Assembly: GCF_050943825.1 (NCBI RefSeq)
Contig: NZ_JBMNPX010000011.1
Span: 31,611-95,610, forward strand
DNA from: Pseudoflavonifractor sp050943825
GTDB taxonomy: Bacteria; Bacillota; Clostridia; Oscillospirales; Oscillospiraceae
Direction: 5' to 3'
DNA: 64,000 nucleotides
Under the pieces are notes generated by a model. The model saw only the letters and a list, made by a program, of their open reading frames with translations. It was not told where the DNA came from and ran no database searches. This document shows positions 57,532 to 64,000 of the stretch, piece by piece. The translations under genes and the position numbers were made by a program. Numbering within the stretch: the first letter of the stretch is position 1; each line of letters begins with the position of its first letter.

Positions 57532-60327
57532 ATGGAAAAGAAAACGTCTGCCCCTGTCCGGCGCCCCCGGAAGGCGGCCATGGCGGTGATGTGCGTGGTG
57601 ACCGCCCTGCTGCTGGTCGTCAACGCCGCCGCTGCCGTGCTCATTCCCCCCAATGTGACCATGATCAACAATTTCTTCAACAAAGGCCCCTCCGAGGCCG
57701 AGACCGCCGAGGCCGGTGAGGCCTCCGCCGCCATGACACAGGAGGTGGCCTCTGAGGGCATCATCCTGCTGGACAACAAAAACAGCGCCCTGCCCCTGGC
57801 CCAGGGCAGCAAGGTCAACCTCTTCGGCTACGGCTCCCGGGACACCGTGTACGGCGGTTCCGGCTCCGGTTCCGGCGACGAGAGCAACAACGTGACCATG
57901 GCCCAGGGCCTTACAAACGCTGGCTTTGAGGTTAACCAGGAGCTGGTGGACTTCTACGACGCCCACTTCGTGGAGCGCACCGGCGTGGGCTACACCGGCA
58001 ACAACTTCGACATCAACGAGCCCCCGGTCAGCGAGTACTCCCAGGAGCTGCTGGACAACGCCAAGGCCTTCTCCGACGTGGCTCTGGTGGTCATCTCCCG
58101 TCTGGGCGGCGAGGGCGCCGACCTGCCTCTGGATATGACCCCCAGTGAGAGCGAGGTGGGCTCCTCCGGCGCCGCCACCTCCGTGGGCGTCCAGGGCGGC
58201 GACCCCGGCAAGCACTATCTGGAGCTCCAGCAGGTTGAGATTGATATGCTCAACATGGTCAAGGAGAACTTCGGCACCGTGGTGGTGCTCATCAACTCCG
58301 CCAACACCATGGAGCTGGGCTTCCTGGAGGAGGACGACGTGGACGCCGCCCTGTGGCTGGGCTGTCTGGGCTCTACCGGCTGCAACGCCCTGGGCCAGGT
58401 GCTCTCCGGTGGGGTGAACCCCTCCGGCCGCACCACCAGCACCTTTGCCTACGCTGTGGAGAGCGCCCCCAGCTACTACAGTTTCGGCGACTACGACTAC
58501 ACCAACGTGACCTACACCAACACCTCTCCCATCTCCGCCAACACCGAGCCCGACGCCTACCACTATGTGGACTACGTGGAGGGCATCTACGTGGGCTACC
58601 GGTACTATGAGACCGCTGCCGCCGACGGCTTCATCAACTACGACGAGACTGTCCAGTACCCCTTCGGCTACGGTCTGAGCTACACCACCTTTACCCAGGA
58701 GATTGCCGACTTCCGTGATGATGGCACCACCATTGCCATGGATGTGACCGTCACCAACACCGGCGATGCGGCGGGCAAGGACGTGGTCCAGGTTTACTAC
58801 ACCGCCCCCTACACCCCCGGCGGCATCGAGAAGAGCCACGTGGTCCTGGTCGGCTTCGGCAAGACCGGCACCCTCCAGCCCGGTGAGAGTGAAACCATCA
58901 CCATCTCCTTCACCTACGAGGACATGGCCTCCTACGACTACACCGGCGTCAAGGCCCAGGGCGGCGCCTACGTCCTGGAACAGGGCGAGTACGAGATCAA
59001 GCTGATGAATAACTCCCATGACGTCATCGACAGCCGCACCGTCACCGTGGCCCAGGACGTCATCTACAACGACGCCAATGACGGCCCCCGCTCCACCGAC
59101 GGCACTGCCGCCGTCAACCTGTTTGACGACGTGACCTGGGGCGAGGACGTGACCTATGTCTCCCGTGCCGACTGGGCAGGCACCATGCCCACCCAGCGTG
59201 CGCCCCAGAGCCGTGAGGCCTCCGCTGAGATTGTCTCCGCCCTCACCGACACCTCCGTGCCCTCCGACCCGGACGCCACCGACATCACCTTCGCCGACAA
59301 CGGCCTCACCCTCTCCGACATGAAGGGCCTGGCCTATGACGACCCCCAGTGGGACAAGCTGCTGGAGCAGGTCACCGTGGAGGAGATGGCAAATCTCATC
59401 GCCAACGGCGGCTGGTGCACCCAGGCGGTGCCCTCCGTGGACAAGGAAAACTACACCGAGACCGACGGCCCCAACGGCATCAACAACATCATGGCCGGCG
59501 TCACCGGTACCCAGTACACCGGCCAGTCCGTGCTGGGCTGCACCTGGAACCAGGAGCTGGCAGGCCGCATGGGCGTCACCTTCGCCCAGGAGGCCATCGC
59601 CTACAACATCTCCGGCCTCTACGCCCCCGGCCTGAACATCTTCCGCTCCCACTTCTCCGGCCGCAACTATGAGTACTTCTCCGAAGACGGCCTCCACACC
59701 GGCAAGATGGCCGCCGCCGAAATCCAGGGCATCCAGTCCCAGGGCGTGTACTGCTACTCCAAGCACTTCGCCGTCAACGACCAGGAGACCAACCGTGACC
59801 AGGGCGGCCTGTGCACCTGGCTCAACGAGCAGGCCATGCGTGAGGTGTACCTGAGAGGCTTTGAGCTGGCCGTCAAGGAGGGCCACACCCAGGGCATGAT
59901 GGCCGCCTTCAACCGGCTGGGCACCACCAACTGTGCCGAGAACAGCAATCTGCTCACCCAGGTGCTCCGCAATGAGTGGGGCTTCCAGGGTACTGTCATC
60001 ACCGACTGCATCATGCAGCTGAGTTATATCGACGCCGACCGGTGTGTCCGGGCCGGCTGCGACCTCCAGCTCTCCCTGATGGGCCTGAACAGCCTGGGTG
60101 AGGAGACCACCGGCACCACCGACGGCCGTCAGGCCATGCGCAGTGCCACCCACAACATCCTCTACATGACCGCAAACAGCGATGCGGCCCAGATCTGCCA
60201 GCCCTATGTGCCCTACTGGCTGTACATTACCGCCGGTGTGGTGGACGTGGTGCTGCTGGGCCTGTGCGTGGCCTACTTCATCCGCCGTCACCAGAAGATG
60301 AAGGCCTGGAAGGCCGCCAATCAGTAA
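57532..60327 (+). CDS. Membrane-anchored GH3 hydrolase 2, inverted domain order
   Basis: The ATG follows AAGGAGGAG. The 931-residue product has an N-terminal TM helix (about 17-39) after a basic stretch, then the GH3 sandwich domain (GYGSRDTVYGGSGSGSGD), a fibronectin-III-like domain and the catalytic barrel last. The barrel has KHFAVNDQ and GFQGTVITDC, with Asp825 as predicted nucleophile. A C-terminal TM helix (about 895-917) and basic tail end the chain. The layout equals that of hydrolase 1. A TATACT (57480-57485) without a -35 element suggests an activator-dependent promoter, possibly served by LytTR regulator 2. Confidence 0.9.
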   Translation: MEKKTSAPVRRPRKAAMAVMCVVTALLLVVNAAAAVLIPPNVTMINNFFNKGPSEAETAEAGEASAAMTQEVASEGIILLDNKNSALPLAQGSKVNLFGYGSRDTVYGGSGSGSGDESNNVTMAQGLTNAGFEVNQELVDFYDAHFVERTGVGYTGNNFDINEPPVSEYSQELLDNAKAFSDVALVVISRLGGEGADLPLDMTPSESEVGSSGAATSVGVQGGDPGKHYLELQQVEIDMLNMVKENFGTVVVLINSANTMELGFLEEDDVDAALWLGCLGSTGCNALGQVLSGGVNPSGRTTSTFAYAVESAPSYYSFGDYDYTNVTYTNTSPISANTEPDAYHYVDYVEGIYVGYRYYETAAADGFINYDETVQYPFGYGLSYTTFTQEIADFRDDGTTIAMDVTVTNTGDAAGKDVVQVYYTAPYTPGGIEKSHVVLVGFGKTGTLQPGESETITISFTYEDMASYDYTGVKAQGGAYVLEQGEYEIKLMNNSHDVIDSRTVTVAQDVIYNDANDGPRSTDGTAAVNLFDDVTWGEDVTYVSRADWAGTMPTQRAPQSREASAEIVSALTDTSVPSDPDATDITFADNGLTLSDMKGLAYDDPQWDKLLEQVTVEEMANLIANGGWCTQAVPSVDKENYTETDGPNGINNIMAGVTGTQYTGQSVLGCTWNQELAGRMGVTFAQEAIAYNISGLYAPGLNIFRSHFSGRNYEYFSEDGLHTGKMAAAEIQGIQSQGVYCYSKHFAVNDQETNRDQGGLCTWLNEQAMREVYLRGFELAVKEGHTQGMMAAFNRLGTTNCAENSNLLTQVLRNEWGFQGTVITDCIMQLSYIDADRCVRAGCDLQLSLMGLNSLGEETTGTTDGRQAMRSATHNILYMTANSDAAQICQPYVPYWLYITAGVVDVVLLGLCVAYFIRRHQKMKAWKAANQ

Positions 60328-60365
60328 AAGCCAGACTTGACCGCGCATAGAAGCAATAAACATAT

Positions 60366-60402
60366 TGCCGCCGGGTCCCAAACAGCTGGGATCCGGCGGC
60401 AT
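60366..60402 (+). terminator. Intrinsic terminator after GH3 hydrolase 2
   Basis: A 14-15-bp stem with one G-T pair (GCCGCCGGGTCCCA against TGGGATCCGGCGGC), followed by ATTTCATT. It marks the end of the GC-rich core sequence. Confidence 0.75.
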
Positions 60403-60627
60403 TTCATTAATGACCTGAGAAAGTGCGATATCTATGATGTGAATAGAGACGCGCTTTGAAATGAATAAGAGTTGGTGGATAAAGACACATGCCTGACCAT
60501 GCGGGAAGAATCAGCGCTATGATGCTCTGGAAAAAAAGAAAACCTCCGTACATGGGGCTGTGAGCAGAAATTATCTACCACAACATCTATCAATTCATAT
60601 GTTTGGAACTTTTATGACGGAAAAAAG
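60403..60627. other. Junction region between core and foreign DNA, no gene seen
   Basis: Base composition falls sharply here. No ribosome site with an open frame, no repeat and no RNA gene was recognised. Confidence 0.5.
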
Positions 60628-60667
60628 AAAAACAGGCGTGAAATCCATGGATTTCACGCCTGTTTTT
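60628..60667. terminator. Perfect 40-bp palindrome, bidirectional terminator
   Basis: Two 20-bp arms centred on CCATGG with no unpaired loop, AAAAA at the left and TTTTT at the right. It lies downstream of the retron reverse transcriptase gene and could end its transcript. Confidence 0.8.
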
Positions 60668-60799
60668 GGAACATCGAAACACTATAGATGCTAAGCAAAT
60701 CCGGATATCACGATGGTACACATCTACAAAAGATTGTTGCGTTTAAATATATGTTGATCTTGAACCTATGTGCAATAAAAGCGACGAAGAGTGAGGATT

Positions 60800-61762
60800 T
60801 TAGGTATCAGGTAAATCAAGCGTAATTACGCGGTGTGGTTTAGGCCCGGTTTTAATTGCGTCAATTACATCTCCGTCACAATATGCCGCATATTTGATGA
60901 GCAGACTATTGTATGAGTTTGGTTCGACATCTTTTAGAAACGCTAAATTTCCTAAAATAGTGTCTGAATCTCCCCGACCATGCATAATGCGCTCATATAC
61001 CATTTTCTTTATGGCTAATCGCTTTTCCAGACCGACCGAAACTTTTCCGGTTTCTGTTAATATCAGGCCAGTAATCTCTCTCCGGCATTTTTTTGAACAG
61101 AACCATGATTTATACGCATTAGAAGAAAAACCTATCTCGTGTAATTTTTCATCAACTTCACTCTTCAAAGAAGAAGGCAGATATTCTTGCGCAGATATGT
61201 AAATGTCATCCGCGTATCTTGAATACTTCCAATTACGAAGATTGCAATAATTGGTAAAATGTTCATCAAATGCATACATCACGATATTACATATGATAGG
61301 AGAACTTACTGTGCCAATACATAAATGATTGCACCGGAAACAAATACTTGACACCACATCGAGTATGTCGTCATCCCATAGATTTGCTGCTTCGATTATG
61401 CCGCGGTTTGCAGCAAGCTCAGCGATCAGGTGTTCTGAGGTTATGCTGGGAAAGAAATCTTTTATGTCAGTATGAAAAATAAAGTAAGACTCTTTATGAA
61501 ATGTGGCGTGTTTTTTGATGCTGTTTCCTTTGCTGTAAGCGAAAGCTGCTTTAGAAATTGGCAGCAGAGAAAGTATATTAGTCTTGACCCAATACTGCAG
61601 TGTTTTTAATTCAGGACTTGCCTGAGATATTTTTCTCCGTCCGCCGTTCCTTTTGGGAATATAATAATCTTTATAATAGCAATTGCTACGACGAATAATG
61701 GAACGAATGTAATCGTCTTTTAATTGTAGATCTGAAGAAATTCGAGTAATCAATGAACTCAT
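60800..61762 (-). CDS. Retron-type reverse transcriptase
   Basis: The product has 320 residues. Catalytic motifs are the first Asp in FHTDIKDFFPSI (Asp99), the GTVSSPIICNIV helix (about 150-161) and YADD at 183-186. Retron marks are the variant NAxxH region (NSIKKHATFH) and the ITG motif near 230-232, which stands in for VTG. It would copy a small RNA into msDNA. The start overlaps the upstream effector stop by four bases (ATGA). No msr-msd RNA gene could be located. AT-rich codon use shows it is foreign to this chromosome. Confidence 0.92.
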   Translation of the reverse strand: MSSLITRISSDLQLKDDYIRSIIRRSNCYYKDYYIPKRNGGRRKISQASPELKTLQYWVKTNILSLLPISKAAFAYSKGNSIKKHATFHKESYFIFHTDIKDFFPSITSEHLIAELAANRGIIEAANLWDDDILDVVSSICFRCNHLCIGTVSSPIICNIVMYAFDEHFTNYCNLRNWKYSRYADDIYISAQEYLPSSLKSEVDEKLHEIGFSSNAYKSWFCSKKCRREITGLILTETGKVSVGLEKRLAIKKMVYERIMHGRGDSDTILGNLAFLKDVEPNSYNSLLIKYAAYCDGDVIDAIKTGPKPHRVITLDLPDT

Positions 61763-62634
61763 ACTTTCTCACCATAACGATATTTTCTGCATAGAATCCT
61801 ATTACGCTCACGATCCATAGCATTTCCTGAATATCTCAGCATGAAATTTTGCGTTTTTGAATAATTCAGCAAAGATAGGTATCCTTCATCTATACGAACT
61901 ATCTGTGCAACTTCAAGCATTTTCCATATATAAGTCACTTGTATCTCGCGTGAAAAAGCTTCACCATTACGCTTAATAAATGTAAATGTGTCAATATCCT
62001 TGATGTCCTTATAAAGTTGAATTAAGTCAGCACTCAATATTGGTTGTGCCAATCTGATAATCTCAAGTACTTCAGGAATAAATGAACTAATGAATACATT
62101 AGTATCTTTATTGATTATTCGTTTATTAATAGATGAAATTTTTGTTTTCATTCTGCTTGTTAAGTCAAGCACAACCGATCTTAGTTCTTCACTTGCCAAT
62201 AGCGCCCCGTCTTTTATTTCGGCATATACAACTTTTGAACCGTTATCTGAGGCTTTTAAAACGGGACCTGTTGAGATAAAAGATCGGCTATTGCGATATG
62301 CCTCATCCAATACAACAATCATTTTGTCACTAAAAAGTGAATCTGCGTAAGCAAATGCTCCAAGTTCACAAAATGATCCGGGGCTTTCCACAAAAAGAAT
62401 AATTGCGTCACTAACTTCAGCAAGGAACTCTTCAAATGTCAAGAGATCGATTTTACTATCAAATCCATCTTCCCACAATTGTTCTGATAATACAACATTT
62501 ATATCCGGCAACAATTTTTCCATATATCGGTGAATTATTCCACGGTTGGTATTCCAATAAGAGTCCTCAAAATCTGCAGTGGTTAAACGCTTCTTGGTCG
62601 GTGGCGAACCCGTATCGACAATTGCTGCTGACAC
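61759..62634 (-). pseudogene. Retron effector, nucleoside deoxyribosyltransferase-like, N-terminus lost
   Basis: From residue 20 on, the frame matches the type II-A retron effector (Ec86/St85 family): VVLSEQLWEDGFD, FEEFLAEVSDAIILFVESPGSFCELGAFAYAD and SFISTGPVLK, then a C-terminal helical and winged-helix-like DNA-binding part. The usual N-terminal strand with FLCGG is missing. The first 19 codons (62577-62634) are antisense to the IS3 transposase, so the present ATG is a chance start. The break is near 62577. The enzyme is probably inactive. Confidence 0.85.
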
Positions 62635-63700
62635 TGGTATCTCCAGAAGTACTCTTTATGCTTGGATCAAGTCCGCACGGATTGAGCCGGATATGTTAGA
62701 TTTTACTCTCAAAAATTTTCGGATGCTGGAAGCAAAGGCCAAGCGCTTGGAAGGAATCATAGAGATCTTGCAAATTGTGAACTGTACTGCCAACGCACCT
62801 CTCAATGAAAGACTTCAAGCGTTAGAAGATCTCCATGGCCAATACAATGTGCACATGCTCTGTGACGCACTGAAAGTTCCCCGCGGAACTTTCTACAATT
62901 ATATCTTCCGGAACAAGCGGGACAATACTTGGTATACAAAGCGAAGAGAGGAACTTCGAATCAGAATTCAACAAATCTATGATGAAAGTAAGCAAATCTT
63001 TGGAGCAGGAAAGATTACCGCAGTTATGAAAGAGGAAGGTTATAAAGTAAGTCAGGAAATGGTCCGGGAACTCATGCGGGATATGGGCCTGCTAAGCATT
63101 CGACAGGATGCTAAAAAGGTCTATGCCAAAGAGCGTCGCAGTTTGAAAAATCATTTAAACCAGCAATTTGAGGTAACGCGGCCAAACGAAGTATGGGTCA
63201 GTGATGTTACATATTTTCTTTGCAAAGATATCAAGTACTACATTTGTGCCATTATCGATTTGTATGCCAGGCGAATTGTAGGCTATCGAGTTGGAAAGCG
63301 TAACAGCACACAACTTGTGAAAAGTACATTCAAGCAAGCATACGAATCCCGCAAGCTTGCAGGACAACTGCTATTCCATACAGACCGGGGCAGCAATTAT
63401 CGCTCTTATGCCATGTGCTCGTATCTTAAGGAGTTGGGCGTAATACAATCATTTTCCAAGGCGGGAGTTCCCTATGATAATTCCGTAATGGAGTCCTTTT
63501 TCTCCTCGTTGAAACGAGAAGAACTGTACCGAACAAAATACCGCTCTGAAGCAGAATTCAGAGCGGCAGTAGATGCGTATATGGTGTTTTATAACGAGCG
63601 CAGACCTCACGCTAAAAACGGTTACAAGACACCAATGAAACTGGAATCTATCTATTTTGGCGAGTAAAAGGAGCCAGAGACCATGTCCTGAACAAAGGGG
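62577..63700 (+). mobile_element. Truncated IS3-family insertion sequence
   Basis: The transposase frame begins abruptly at the retron junction, and no left terminal repeat is visible. On the right, about 40 bp after the transposase stop, TGTCCTGAACAAAGGGGTTCA may belong to the right end. No matching sequence is found on the left, so the left end was lost together with the effector's 5' part. Confidence 0.75.
62579..63667 (+). CDS. IS3-family transposase, N-terminally truncated
   Basis: The product has 362 residues from a GTG without a ribosome site; a stop at 62558 closes the frame. The chain starts in the first helix of the OrfA-type HTH (VKRFLVGGEPVSTIAADTGISRSTLYAWI), so about 10-20 residues are missing. 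A linker and HTH_21 region follow, then the rve integrase core with DDE residues in WVSDVTYF, FHTDRGSNYRS and NSVMESFFSSLKREELY. OrfA and OrfB parts are fused in one frame. It copies or pastes the element when intact; with no left end it is probably immobile. Confidence 0.88.
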   Translation: MVKRFLVGGEPVSTIAADTGISRSTLYAWIKSARIEPDMLDFTLKNFRMLEAKAKRLEGIIEILQIVNCTANAPLNERLQALEDLHGQYNVHMLCDALKVPRGTFYNYIFRNKRDNTWYTKRREELRIRIQQIYDESKQIFGAGKITAVMKEEGYKVSQEMVRELMRDMGLLSIRQDAKKVYAKERRSLKNHLNQQFEVTRPNEVWVSDVTYFLCKDIKYYICAIIDLYARRIVGYRVGKRNSTQLVKSTFKQAYESRKLAGQLLFHTDRGSNYRSYAMCSYLKELGVIQSFSKAGVPYDNSVMESFFSSLKREELYRTKYRSEAEFRAAVDAYMVFYNERRPHAKNGYKTPMKLESIYFGE

Positions 63701-63749
63701 TTCAGATTGGTTGTTTTCGCTGTTTTACGGCCTAAAATTGAACGATTTA

Positions 63750-63998
63750 TCAGGAATGTCCCAAAAGGAGATTGCTCCTCGAAGCCCTGAATCCCTTGTA
63801 AATCAAGGGAAACAAGAAAAACACCATTGATGTCCGAACCTTGGGGGGTTCAGATGTCAATGGTGTTTTCACGTGGTGGACCTGGGCAGAGCTTAAACGA
63901 ACAGCGCCCGTTTCGATATTTTCTACATTGTCGATAACCGATGGATCCAGCGGGATCTCAACCGTGTTTTTACTTCCTGCGTAGTTGAATACGACCTT
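63750..63998 (-). CDS. 3' end of an unrecognised protein, runs off the window
   Basis: The frame is open from the right edge for 82 codons. The first 40 (VVFNYAGSKNTVEIPLDPSV...ETGAVRLSSAQVHH in pieces) look protein-like. The rest reads through a strong hairpin (63818-63869) and is probably not selected coding sequence. It may be the end of a recombinase-like or mobile-element protein; I recognise no family. Confidence 0.35.
   Translation of the reverse strand, partial: KVVFNYAGSKNTVEIPLDPSVIDNVENIETGAVRLSSAQVHHVKTPLTSEPPKVRTSMVFFLFPLIYKGFRASRSNLLLGHS
63818..63869. terminator. Large stem-loop, bidirectional terminator-like
   Basis: A 13-bp outer stem (AAAACACCATTGA and complement) encloses a second 5-bp stem (GAACC/GGTTC). 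A smaller hairpin (TCCCTTG/CAAGGGA) lies just to the left, at 63792-63810. Confidence 0.65.
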
Positions 63999-64000
63999 CA

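Noticed and set aside
56848..60402. Very long open frame antisense to the second GH3 gene
   Set aside because: Antisense frames stay open because of the G/C-biased third positions of the real gene; the product is His/Gly/Val/Leu low-complexity and has no ribosome site. The same holds for long antisense frames opposite prmC-recA, the M56 gene, rimO and the binding-protein gene.
60667..60800. msr-msd RNA gene downstream of the reverse transcriptase
   Set aside because: The stretch has no long inverted repeat of the a1/a2 type and is on the wrong side for this retron type.
1..64000. CRISPR array or prophage structural genes
   Set aside because: No regularly spaced direct repeats, no cas genes and no phage capsid, terminase or tail genes were seen.

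Overview
The window comes from a high-GC, low-synteny Firmicute of the gut type. Several features suggest an Oscillospiraceae relative (Flavonifractor, Lawsonibacter or Intestinimonas-like): Shine-Dalgarno sites of the AGGAGG type before nearly every gene, sigma-A promoters, a T-box leader, YqhQ, DegV, BlaI/M56 and LytTR families, and strongly G/C-biased codon third positions. The lineage is an inference from gene content and codon bias; there is no rRNA gene in the window.

Layout. 1-6.8 kb: the end of a sensor kinase, cdd, and a lipoprotein/response regulator/sensor kinase set, then yqhQ. 7-11.7 kb: housekeeping genes prmC, recA, recX, rimO and pgsA. 11.7-15 kb: a leftward three-gene set (XRE regulator, small membrane protein, zinc-ribbon protein) in which the two outer proteins share an L7/L12-like module, diverging from a purine permease gene. 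14.9-17.3 kb: a T-box leader followed by cysE and cysS. 17.5-22 kb: a MarR regulator with a heterodimeric ABC exporter. 22-28 kb: DegV, an ECF sigma factor with a secreted partner, and a BlaI/M56 sensor pair with tandem operators. 28.3-33.5 kb: a leftward LytTR regulator, GHKL kinase and membrane-anchored GH3 hydrolase. 33.6-40 kb: a D,D-carboxypeptidase, an HhH protein, an orphan response regulator, a phospholipase-like protein, an MFS transporter, and a YczE/YitT-type membrane protein divergent from a PadR regulator with a clear PadR operator between them.

40.1-52.1 kb is one long leftward gene run. It encodes a MalY/PatB-type C-S lyase, a five-part peptide ABC transporter with an embedded M20 amidohydrolase, a double-cubane-type reductase with its ATP-dependent activase, YedF, a DUF3343 protein and a cysteine desulfurase-like enzyme. 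The gaps are small or negative throughout, which suggests import and breakdown of S- (or Se-) conjugated amino acids or peptides.

52.2-55.3 kb is a decayed, AT-richer segment. It holds a small Cys-rich protein, a tRNA-like inverted repeat, the 3' end of a sigma-54 activator, a 77-bp displaced copy of part of degV, a membrane-anchored protein with an RNxxxH motif and the 5' stub of hsdM. 55.3-60.3 kb carries a second LytTR regulator/GHKL kinase/GH3 set in the same gene order as the first. 60.4-64 kb is clearly foreign and AT-rich: a retron-type reverse transcriptase and its nucleoside-deoxyribosyltransferase-like effector, whose N-terminus is cut by a truncated IS3-family transposase.

The observations most worth following are the duplicated LytTR-TCS/GH3 cassettes with a textbook 21-bp-period LytTR site, the interrupted retron, the 12-gene sulfur/peptide operon, and the L7/L12-like module shared by two neighbouring membrane proteins.
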